This document shows positions 1-6,561 of a DNA stretch of 64,000 bases, piece by piece. Made by a program: the position numbers and the translations under genes. Position 1 is the first letter of the stretch. Every line of letters starts with the position of its first letter. The notes under the pieces are model-generated. The model searched no databases. It was not told where the DNA came from and was given only the letters and a program-made list of their open reading frames with translations. The stretch is from positions 226,501 through 290,500 of the forward strand of contig NZ_CP045384.1 of assembly GCF_009363615.1 (NCBI RefSeq). Direction: 5' to 3'. This DNA is from Ruegeria sp. THAF33. GTDB taxonomy: Bacteria; Pseudomonadota; Alphaproteobacteria; Rhodobacterales; Rhodobacteraceae.

Positions 1-133
1 AAGCCAGTTTGCATTGCTTATGCTTCACGGCATCGGTTGCCATCTGCACAACCGAACGATCCCGCGTCGAAACGGCCGCATTCAACGGGCTGTCCGACCC
101 CTCAGGCAGATTTGCCAGTTTTTTGTTTCCCAT
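1..133 (-). CDS. Partial protein, N-terminus only, probable EAL-domain (cyclic-di-GMP phosphodiesterase-like)
   Basis: The minus strand is open from an ATG at 133 to the window edge, giving 44 residues without a stop. The peptide begins MGNKKLANLPEGSDSPLNAA and then reads VSTRDRSVVQMATDAVKHKQ CKLA. The pattern of a short charged leader, 'TRD..VV.M..DAV' and then 'LA' resembles the start of alphaproteobacterial EAL proteins, where '(L)AFQPVV' follows directly; that continuation lies outside the window. A weak GGGA lies upstream of the ATG. The reading frame is seen; the family call is inference from a short stretch and could be wrong. Confidence 0.42.
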   Translation of the reverse strand, partial: MGNKKLANLPEGSDSPLNAAVSTRDRSVVQMATDAVKHKQCKLA

Positions 134-236
134 AAGCGCGGATTCCCATGTGTCCGGGACAGGTGTCCGGTCACAGTCTCGGGGCAAAGAGATGAATCTG
201 CGGTTAAGGGTTCGGAAAAATTTCCGTCTCGCGGGC

Positions 237-425
237 TCAGCGGGTGGATTGCCGCGCGCGCGACAAAGAAGCTGCCGCACCAAGTATCGCGCCCATCGCA
301 CCTAGGGCCATCATTGCAAAACCCAACGCGATCAGGGCTGCAACGGCGCCCCCAAGGGCTGCGAGCATGGCCATCAACAGGCCGAACAGGCCGAAAAAGG
401 TTGAAATGGTTGCCAAACGATTCAT
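237..425 (-). CDS. Small hydrophobic membrane protein, unknown function
   Basis: This is a 62-residue protein, almost entirely hydrophobic and rich in Ala, Gly, Leu and Met, with a basic C-terminal tail (SRARQSTR). It would form one long or two short membrane helices. A GAGGGT lies about 5 bases before the ATG. It stands alone between the left-edge gene and the hydroxylase gene and reads in the same direction as both. I do not recognise a family; the start signal and membrane-like composition favour a real gene over chance. Confidence 0.45.
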   Translation of the reverse strand: MNRLATISTFFGLFGLLMAMLAALGGAVAALIALGFAMMALGAMGAILGAAASLSRARQSTR

Positions 426-518
426 ACCGACCCTCGCTCACTCACACACGGCGCCTGTTGACTGATATGGCGCTGAATGACCGAGATTCAAGGCACAAGC
501 AGGTTCCAGCCGGCCGTT

Positions 519-1490
519 TCAGGCCTGTTCTGCTTGTCCGCTGGGCAGTTTTTTGTCCAGATGCTCAAAACCTGGCGTTCCGCGGTCTTCCGGGTGGCGC
601 GCCAGATGCTTGGCCTTGATCTGTTCCGAACTGTCCCGGCTGCCGTCATGGCTGTACCCAGGTGGGGCAAAGCAGTAGGCCAGCCGCTGTTTCAGGGTCA
701 GACCCGGCTGGGTCGCGTCGCGCCAGATGGCCACCCATTCGTGAAAGGCCACCCGCAGGGGATTGAAAGTGCCGATATTGTGCACCAGGCCATAGTCCAC
801 CCGGTCGTCCTCCTGCTCGGGGACGAAGGTGCCGAACAGCTTGTCCCAGATGATGAACACCCCGGCATAGTTGCAATCCAGATAGCGCGCGTTGCGGCCG
901 TGATGGGCGCGGTGGTGACTGGGCGTGTTCATTATGGCCTCGAACCAGCGGGGCATCTTGCCGATGGCCTCGGTGTGAATCCAGAACTGATAGATAAGAT
1001 TGAGGCCACCGACGAACAAAACCATCGCAGGATGGAACCCAAGCAGGATCAGCGGGGCGCGTACGACCATCATGAAAGTGAACGTATAGGTCCAGGTCTG
1101 CCGCAGCGCGGTCGTCAGGTTGTAGTGCTGCGAGCTGTGATGGTTTACGTGGCTGGCCCAGACCCAGCGGATGCGATGGCCAAAGCGGTGGACCCAGTAG
1201 TAACGCAGATCGTCCAGGACAAAGCACAGGATGATAACCGGAATTGACGTACCCAGGTTCATCGGTGTGATCTGCCACAGCCACATGAAAAACGCATAGG
1301 CGATAAAGCCCAGCAAAAAACCCGATGCGATGTTTCCGGCCCCCATGATCAAAGAGGTCACCGCATCGCGTGTTTCATAACGCCCGCCTTTTCCTTTGAC
1401 TGCGATCCACAGAAACTCGGCCAGAATCGCTGCGATGAAAAAGGGAACGGCCCATTGTACCGCATCGGGAAAACTAATTTGGTCTGTCAT
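519..1490 (-). CDS. Sterol desaturase / fatty acid hydroxylase family membrane protein
   Basis: A 323-residue integral membrane di-iron enzyme. Three histidine clusters that ligate the metal are visible: HRFGH (101-105), HVNHH (114-118) and HHRAHH (192-197). Four hydrophobic segments surround them, as in the fatty acid hydroxylase superfamily (PF04116), whose members oxidise lipid, sterol or carotenoid carbons at the membrane face. The last 50 residues are hydrophilic and rich in charged residues. The start overlaps the stop of the upstream gene by 4 bases, so the two are probably co-transcribed. The substrate cannot be read from sequence. Confidence 0.85.
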   Translation of the reverse strand: MTDQISFPDAVQWAVPFFIAAILAEFLWIAVKGKGGRYETRDAVTSLIMGAGNIASGFLLGFIAYAFFMWLWQITPMNLGTSIPVIILCFVLDDLRYYWVHRFGHRIRWVWASHVNHHSSQHYNLTTALRQTWTYTFTFMMVVRAPLILLGFHPAMVLFVGGLNLIYQFWIHTEAIGKMPRWFEAIMNTPSHHRAHHGRNARYLDCNYAGVFIIWDKLFGTFVPEQEDDRVDYGLVHNIGTFNPLRVAFHEWVAIWRDATQPGLTLKQRLAYCFAPPGYSHDGSRDSSEQIKAKHLARHPEDRGTPGFEHLDKKLPSGQAEQA

Positions 1491-1873
1491 GCGGGCTCCA
1501 TTAGGTCACACCAGTGACGGCGTTCGAATTCGTCCAGTCGGATGAGTGTTTTGGGCACCGAGAACTCGTGAAACAGAATCTCAAAGCCTTCCGGATGATC
1601 CAGAAGATCATAGTCCATCAGATGCCGGGCCACGGTGTCGGCCCCGAAGGACCAAAGCAACCCATTGCCTGAACTGGTGCGCACCACCGCGGCGTGGCCA
1701 TCATGGGAAACCGTGACGTCGACCACATCATCGTCCGGAAAGTGACGTGCCCATTGTGATCGTGCAATGTCGGGCGTCAGCATCACCTGCTGCGACCTGC
1801 CGGTGAGATGCAATAACAGGGTGACACCAGCTATGCCGCCGACGACCAGCGCCAGTAGAATTTCAAGTGGCAT
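1487..1873 (-). CDS. Conserved hypothetical protein with N-terminal membrane anchor
   Basis: A 128-residue protein with one N-terminal hydrophobic segment (about residues 4-22) followed by a soluble domain that probably faces the cytoplasm. GAGGATGG provides a ribosome binding site just before the ATG. It overlaps the downstream hydroxylase gene by 4 bases, which suggests translational coupling and a shared role, but I recognise no domain. It could be an accessory or regulatory subunit of the hydroxylase; that is inference from position only. Confidence 0.6.
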   Translation of the reverse strand: MPLEILLALVVGGIAGVTLLLHLTGRSQQVMLTPDIARSQWARHFPDDDVVDVTVSHDGHAAVVRTSSGNGLLWSFGADTVARHLMDYDLLDHPEGFEILFHEFSVPKTLIRLDEFERRHWCDLMEPA

Positions 1874-1932
1874 TCCATCCTCCTGAGCGCAGAGTGCAAA
1901 GGAGTTGAAACTCTGTCAAAGGTGGCGTAGCG

Positions 1933-2262
1933 TCAGCTGTTTTCCAGCCGTTCCAGTATCTCGTGTTGCACCACACGTTCGACGAAGGGCACCAGCCCCT
2001 CGGGGCCGGATGTACGATCCTTCAGGTGGATGCAGATATCCGGGCGGCGGGCGGCAATAATGCCCACCATTTCACCACGGATCGTGTCGTCAAGCCCCGC
2101 GCCCAGGATGGCGCAGGCAATCCGGGGCTCGGCATCCAGCTGTTTCCGAACCTCGTCCGTGTCATGTGCGCCCAGCCACTGAATCGGCAGATGATCCAGT
2201 TGCCGCGCCACATCACCGATCACATTTGGCAACCGTCCGATCAGCAGTACGACGGGTTTCAT
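1933..2262 (-). CDS. Hypothetical protein, receiver-like fold possible
   Basis: A 109-residue soluble protein starting MKPVVLLIGRLPNVIGDVAR. The start is chosen because GGAGG lies 5 bases upstream of this ATG; longer forms begin upstream of the SD and pass through a terminator hairpin. The alternating hydrophobic strands and helices (VVLLIG, IACAILGAG, DICIHLKD) resemble a response-regulator receiver-type fold, but the phosphorylatable Asp context is not clear. It lies downstream of a terminator, so it probably has its own promoter. No function assigned. Confidence 0.6.
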   Translation of the reverse strand: MKPVVLLIGRLPNVIGDVARQLDHLPIQWLGAHDTDEVRKQLDAEPRIACAILGAGLDDTIRGEMVGIIAARRPDICIHLKDRTSGPEGLVPFVERVVQHEILERLENS

Positions 2263-2280
2263 CATTGCCTCCATTCCAAA

Positions 2281-2308
2281 AAAATATGCCGGCCCTGCCC
2301 GGCAGGGC
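2281..2308 (-). terminator. Rho-independent terminator after the secreted protein gene
   Basis: Inverted repeat GCCCTGC (2292-2298) / GCAGGGC (2302-2308) with a 3-base loop. On the minus strand the stem is followed within about 8 bases by a run of seven T residues (2278-2285). It sits after the stop at 2348 and before the gene starting at 2262. Confidence 0.7.
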
Positions 2309-2347
2309 AGGAACAGTATATCACGAGATTGAAAGGGGCTGACGCCT

Positions 2348-2716
2348 TTAGTTGTTGATCGAATAAATGGTTGTTTTGCCCTTGCCTTTTTCACGGGTCA
2401 TTCGGGCCGTGGCCCCGTCAATTTCCCAAAGCTGACAATCCGTGCCCAGTGCCTTGCCGTCCAATACTCCGTTTCGGCACCAGAATTTTTTGTTCCAGAC
2501 CCAGGTTCCGCTGAACTTTTTCCCACTTTTGAGTTTGGCTGAAATCGTGCCATCAGCATTCGCGACAAAAACATTGCCTTGTTCGTCTGTCAGCTTTTTC
2601 CCAACAATATCAGAATTGAACTGCTTTGCGGTCTTGATCCGTTTGTAGTCCGCGTGTGCGGCGCCAGCGATTGCCAATGTGCCTGCAACAGCAAGGAATA
2701 AAATCGTATGTTTCAT
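2348..2716 (-). CDS. Small secreted (periplasmic) protein, unknown function
   Basis: A 122-residue protein with a clear Sec signal peptide (MKHTILFLAVAGTLAIAGAA, cleavage likely after AHA). The mature part is small, basic and rich in Lys, Gly and Trp, with two Cys residues (CRN..., DCQLW) that may form a disulfide; the pattern 'GTWVWNKKFWCR' resembles small dihydrolipoamide-like or inhibitor-like beta domains, but I recognise no family. The start is fixed by the signal peptide and by GGGAGG six bases upstream. That SD lies inside a terminator hairpin directly abutting the ATG. The gene follows tlpA, so a periplasmic redox link is possible but unproven. Confidence 0.75.
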   Translation of the reverse strand: MKHTILFLAVAGTLAIAGAAHADYKRIKTAKQFNSDIVGKKLTDEQGNVFVANADGTISAKLKSGKKFSGTWVWNKKFWCRNGVLDGKALGTDCQLWEIDGATARMTREKGKGKTTIYSINN

Positions 2717-2747
2717 AAAAAACCTCCCACTCTTAATGCGTGGGAGG
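2717..2747 (-). terminator. Terminator of tlpA that also contains the ribosome binding site of the next gene
   Basis: On the minus strand an 8-bp perfect stem CCTCCCAC / GTGGGAGG (2740-2747 and 2723-2730, 9-base loop) is followed by six T residues (2717-2722), and the next base starts the ATG at 2716. The structure fits an intrinsic terminator for tlpA. The 3' arm contains GGGAGG, the only plausible SD of the downstream gene, spaced 6 bases from its ATG. Confidence 0.8.
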
Positions 2748-2779
2748 GTACCATAATTCCGCAAATTTTTCTAAATGCG

Positions 2780-3346
2780 TTAACTTTCGGCGCCAACAAG
2801 CGTCGAAATGATCGCCTTGGCACTGTCCGAGTTCCATTCGGCGTCGCCGATCAGCCGGGCGATTTCCTGCCCTTCGGGGTTCAGGATGACCGTGATCGGC
2901 AAGGCGATGACGCCGAACTCACGGGCAGCGGCCGAACTGGAGTCCTGGTGACGGGGCAGGTTGGCGATGCCGTTCTCTTCAAAGAACTTTTTGATGCCGG
3001 CAGGCGAGTTGCGGCCCGTGGCCAGTGTCAGAACCTGAAACTTGTCGCCGCCGAACTCTTCCTGAAGTTCAGCGATCTGAGGCATCTCTTTGCGGCAAGG
3101 CGCACACCAGGTGGCCCAGAAATTCAGCAGCACATATTGGCCCTCATAATCGGCAAGCGTGCCGACGCCGCCGTCATCTTCCAGCTGGAATTCGATTGAT
3201 TTGGCGGGTTTCGGTTCCTTGTGCAGGATCAGACGTTTCAGGCTGTCTTCCCGCAGAGGGGCCAGCGTCTCGGCATCGGTCGCCAAGGCGGCATTTGCAC
3301 CCAGCGCAAGGGCCATATAAAGGGGGATCAAACGAAATAGGCGCAT
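2780..3346 (-). CDS. tlpA: TlpA-family periplasmic thiol-disulfide oxidoreductase
   Basis: A 188-residue thioredoxin-fold protein with an N-terminal signal sequence or anchor ([20 protein letters not shown]). The active site [12 protein letters not shown] carries the CxxC pair, and the cis-proline region ([15 protein letters not shown]) is present. TlpA/ResA-type proteins reduce disulfides in the periplasm, often for cytochrome c or copper-centre maturation. GGAG lies 6 bases before the chosen ATG. It is divergent from argH with only 21 bases between the two start codons. A terminator follows it at 2717-2747. Confidence 0.88.
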   Translation of the reverse strand: MRLFRLIPLYMALALGANAALATDAETLAPLREDSLKRLILHKEPKPAKSIEFQLEDDGGVGTLADYEGQYVLLNFWATWCAPCRKEMPQIAELQEEFGGDKFQVLTLATGRNSPAGIKKFFEENGIANLPRHQDSSSAAAREFGVIALPITVILNPEGQEIARLIGDAEWNSDSAKAIISTLVGAES

Positions 3347-3367
3347 ATCAACTCCGGGTTTTCTTAC

Positions 3368-4756
3368 ATGACCGATCAATCCTCGAACCAGATGTGGGGT
3401 GGCCGCTTTGCCGCCGGTCCAGACGCGATCATGGAGGCAATCAACGCCTCGATCGGGTTCGATCAGCGGATGGCAGCCCAGGACATCACAGGCTCGCGCG
3501 CCCATGCGGCCATGCTGGCAGCCACAGGCGTCATAAGTGATAGTGACGCCGAAGCCATTCGGGAAGGGCTGCTCACCGTTTTGTCAGAAATCCAGAACGG
3601 AGAGTTCCAGTTCTCGACCGCGCTGGAAGACATCCACATGAATGTCGAGGCCCGTCTGAAAGAGATCATCGGAGAGCCCGCAGGCCGTTTGCACACAGGC
3701 CGGTCACGCAATGACCAGGTCGCAACCGATTTCAAACTCTGGGTTCGTGATCAGCTGGACGCCGCTGAGAGCGGCTTGCTGGCCCTGATCCGCGCGCTTT
3801 TGGCGCAGGCCGAGGCCGGGGCCGATTGGGTCATGCCGGGCTTTACCCACCTGCAAACGGCGCAGCCGGTGACATGGGGCCATCACATGATGGCCTATGT
3901 CGAGATGTTTGGCCGTGATCTGTCCCGCGTTCGTGACGCCCGCGCCCGGATGAACGAATCGCCACTGGGTGCTGCGGCGCTGGCCGGAACGTCCTTTCCC
4001 ATCGACCGCCATATGACGGCACAGGCGCTGGGTTTTGACCGGCCTGCCGCCAACTCGCTGGACGCCGTCAGCGATCGTGACTTCGCGCTGGAGTTCCTGT
4101 CCGTGGCCTCGATCTGCGCCGTGCATCTGTCTCGGTTTGCCGAGGAACTGGTGATCTGGTCCTCGGCCCAGTTCCGTTTTGTCACCCTGTCCGACCGGTT
4201 CTCGACCGGCTCGTCGATCATGCCGCAGAAGAAAAACCCCGATGCGGCAGAGCTGATCCGTGCCAAGGTGGGTCGGATATTTGGCGCCAACACGGCGCTG
4301 ATCATGGTGATGAAGGGCCTGCCGCTGGCCTATTCAAAGGACATGCAGGAAGACAAGGAACAGGTCTTTGATGCCGCCGACAACTGGATGCTGGCGCTGG
4401 CGGCGATGGAAGGCATGGTCAAGGACATGACCGCCAATCGCGACAGCTTGGCCGCTGCGGCGGGTTCGGGTTTCTCGACTGCAACTGATCTGGCCGACTG
4501 GCTGGTGCGGGTGCTGGGCCTGCCCTTCCGTGACGCGCATCATGTTACTGGATCGCTGGTGGCCATGGCCGAGAAGAAGGGCTGCGACCTGCCGGATCTG
4601 ACGCTGGACGACATGCAATCGGTCCATGCCGAGATCACAAATGACGTCTACTCTGTCCTTGGTGTCGAAAATTCTGTAGACTCACGCCAGTCCTATGGTG
4701 GCACGGCCCCGGATCAGGTGCGTGCTCAGGTTGAACGATGGAAGGCAATGGTGTGA
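3368..4756 (+). CDS. argH: Argininosuccinate lyase
   Basis: A 462-residue cytosolic enzyme of arginine biosynthesis that splits argininosuccinate into arginine and fumarate. The family signature [12 protein letters not shown], holding the catalytic serine loop, is intact, as are the N-terminal 'MWGGRF' and '[10 protein letters not shown]' blocks. Length matches the family. No good SD precedes the ATG, and the start lies only 21 bases from the divergent tlpA start, so its promoter probably overlaps the tlpA coding region. Its stop codon overlaps by one base the ATG of a small lipoprotein gene. Confidence 0.97.
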   Translation: MTDQSSNQMWGGRFAAGPDAIMEAINASIGFDQRMAAQDITGSRAHAAMLAATGVISDSDAEAIREGLLTVLSEIQNGEFQFSTALEDIHMNVEARLKEIIGEPAGRLHTGRSRNDQVATDFKLWVRDQLDAAESGLLALIRALLAQAEAGADWVMPGFTHLQTAQPVTWGHHMMAYVEMFGRDLSRVRDARARMNESPLGAAALAGTSFPIDRHMTAQALGFDRPAANSLDAVSDRDFALEFLSVASICAVHLSRFAEELVIWSSAQFRFVTLSDRFSTGSSIMPQKKNPDAAELIRAKVGRIFGANTALIMVMKGLPLAYSKDMQEDKEQVFDAADNWMLALAAMEGMVKDMTANRDSLAAAAGSGFSTATDLADWLVRVLGLPFRDAHHVTGSLVAMAEKKGCDLPDLTLDDMQSVHAEITNDVYSVLGVENSVDSRQSYGGTAPDQVRAQVERWKAMV

Positions 4757-4953
4757 TGACCGTGCTGCGCGCGATTCTGATTGCAGGGTCCGGCCTAATG
4801 CTGGCCGGATGCGGAGCCGACGGTGAACCCGTTCAGCCTGCGCCCGCTCAGCCAACTGTCAGTGCAACCGTCGGCGTTGGCTCTGGTGGAGCGTATGTAG
4901 GCGGTGGCGTAGGTCTAAGCCGTGGGCCGCTGGGGATTTACCTGGGATTCTAA
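4756..4953 (+). CDS. Small lipoprotein, LptM-like by position and N-terminal motif
   Basis: A 65-residue protein with a lipoprotein signal peptide and lipobox LAGC, followed by CGADGEPVQP. The 'CGxxGxP' motif after the lipidated Cys, the small size and the place just upstream of lysA match the LptM/YifL group (PF13627-like), which assists assembly of the LPS transporter LptD in E. coli. The C-terminal part is very rich in Gly and Val (VGVGSGGAYVGGGVGLS). The ATG overlaps the argH stop by one base (TGATG), so translation is likely coupled. Family membership is inference. Confidence 0.7.
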   Translation: MTVLRAILIAGSGLMLAGCGADGEPVQPAPAQPTVSATVGVGSGGAYVGGGVGLSRGPLGIYLGF

Positions 4954-5040
4954 GCCACTTTCATATTGCGCATCGGTTTTATATCCACCAACGTGAGGTG
5001 GCATGTCGGTGCGCATGTCATCCAAAGAAAAGATACTGAA

Positions 5041-5196
5041 ATGAGAACACTAGGACTGTTTCTGGTATTTGCGGCTTTGACGGCTTGCGAACCTACATCG
5101 GCAAGACGCCCGGAACCTGCGGCAGAGCCCAAGCAATCGGGCACCGGAGTTTCGATCTCGGGCTATGGCCGGGTTGGAGTTTCGACCCGAAATTAA
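5041..5196 (+). CDS. Very small lipoprotein, second of a tandem pair
   Basis: A 51-residue protein with a signal peptide and lipobox LTAC, then CEPTSARRPEPAAEPKQSG and a Gly/Val tail (GVSISGYGRVGVSTRN). It is too short for most gene finders. It has the same layout as the upstream lipoprotein: lipidated Cys, Pro-rich linker, glycine-rich beta-like end, so the two may be diverged duplicates. AAAGAAA precedes the ATG, a weak SD. It lies between the first lipoprotein and lysA in the same direction. Function unknown. Confidence 0.6.
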   Translation: MRTLGLFLVFAALTACEPTSARRPEPAAEPKQSGTGVSISGYGRVGVSTRN

Positions 5197-5258
5197 ACTT
5201 GGTCGATGGGTTCGGAATCCATTGATTCGAAGCCATCTTCTGGTCTAAGCGCGCAGAC

Positions 5259-6524
5259 ATGGATCATTTTCTCTACCGCGACGGCGCGCTTTTCGCCGAG
5301 GATGTCCCTGTCTCCGAAATCGCTGCCGCGGTCGGAACGCCGTTCTATGTCTACTCCACCGCAACCTTGCTGCGGCATTTTCAACTGTTCGACGATGCGC
5401 TTGACGGCACGGACCACCTTGTCTGCTATGCGATGAAAGCGGCCAGCAATCAGGCGATCCTGAAAACTCTGGCACAGGCGGGCGCGGGAATGGACGTGGT
5501 CTCGGGCGGGGAATACCTGCGCGCCAAGGCGGCGGGCGTTCCCGGCGACAAGATCGTGTTCTCTGGCGTGGGCAAAACGGCGGATGAGATTCGTACCGCG
5601 CTGACCGGTGGCATCCGTCAGTTCAACGTCGAATCCGAGCCCGAGATGGAAGTGATCAACGCCGTTGCACTGGAATTGGGTGTGGTTGCTCCGATCACGG
5701 TCCGAGTGAATCCGGATGTTGATGCCAAGACCCACGCCAAGATCGCGACCGGCAAGTCCGAGAACAAATTTGGAATTCCGATATCCCGCGCCTCGGACGT
5801 CTATGCGCATGCGGCCAGCCTGCCGGGACTGGAGGTGATCGGCATCGACGTCCATATCGGCTCGCAGCTGACGGAACTCGAACCATTCGAGCTGGCCTAT
5901 AAGAAAGTAGCCGAACTGACCGAGCAGTTGCGGGCTGAAGGCCACAACATCCGCCGTCTTGACCTGGGCGGTGGATTGGGCATCCCCTATACCCGCTCGA
6001 ATGACGCGCCGCCGCTGCCGGTGGAATATGGCGCGTTGATCAAGAAAACACTGGGCCATCTGGGCTGTGAGATCGAGATCGAGCCGGGCCGCCTGATCGC
6101 AGGCAATGCGGGGCTGATGGTCAGCAAAGTGATCTATGTGAAGTCGGGCGAAGGCCGTGATTTCCTGATTGTCGACGGCGCCATGAATGATCTGATCCGC
6201 CCGGCGATGTATGAGGCGCATCATGATATCGTCGCGGTGCAGGAACCGGCGGCAGGCGTGGAACAGCAAGCCTATGACATCGTTGGCCCGGTTTGCGAAT
6301 CCGGTGACACTTTTGCCAAACAACGCAACATGCCGCCGCTGAAATCGGGTGACCTGATCGCCTTCCGCAGCGCGGGTGCCTACGGCGCGGTGATGGCCAG
6401 CGAGTACAATACCCGCCCGCTGATCCCCGAGGTTCTGGTCAATGATGATCAATTTGCAGTCATTCGTGAACGACCAAGCTTTGACGAAATCATAAACCGC
6501 GATACCATACCTTCATGGCTTTGA
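5259..6524 (+). CDS. lysA: Diaminopimelate decarboxylase
   Basis: A 421-residue PLP enzyme that converts meso-diaminopimelate to lysine, the last step of the lysine branch. The PLP lysine motif (CYAMKAASN, about residues 55-63), the glycine-rich phosphate-binding loop (LGGGLGIPY), and the catalytic cysteine motif (CESGDTF, about 348) are all present. It is a full-length fold-type III decarboxylase. It follows argH and the two lipoproteins, and the next gene begins 38 bases later, so this looks like one transcription unit joining amino acid synthesis and envelope genes. Confidence 0.96.
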   Translation: MDHFLYRDGALFAEDVPVSEIAAAVGTPFYVYSTATLLRHFQLFDDALDGTDHLVCYAMKAASNQAILKTLAQAGAGMDVVSGGEYLRAKAAGVPGDKIVFSGVGKTADEIRTALTGGIRQFNVESEPEMEVINAVALELGVVAPITVRVNPDVDAKTHAKIATGKSENKFGIPISRASDVYAHAASLPGLEVIGIDVHIGSQLTELEPFELAYKKVAELTEQLRAEGHNIRRLDLGGGLGIPYTRSNDAPPLPVEYGALIKKTLGHLGCEIEIEPGRLIAGNAGLMVSKVIYVKSGEGRDFLIVDGAMNDLIRPAMYEAHHDIVAVQEPAAGVEQQAYDIVGPVCESGDTFAKQRNMPPLKSGDLIAFRSAGAYGAVMASEYNTRPLIPEVLVNDDQFAVIRERPSFDEIINRDTIPSWL

Positions 6525-6561
6525 CGCGATGACCGCGCGGGCCTAACCCCGGAGGCCCGTC

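Noticed and set aside
1890..1915. Inverted repeat CAGAGT/ACTCTG between two small genes
   Set aside because: Six base pairs with a 14-base loop is expected by chance in a window of this size.
5193..6452. A 419-codon antisense frame over lysA
   Set aside because: The sense strand encodes an intact LysA with all catalytic motifs; the antisense product is His/Arg-rich without a pattern.
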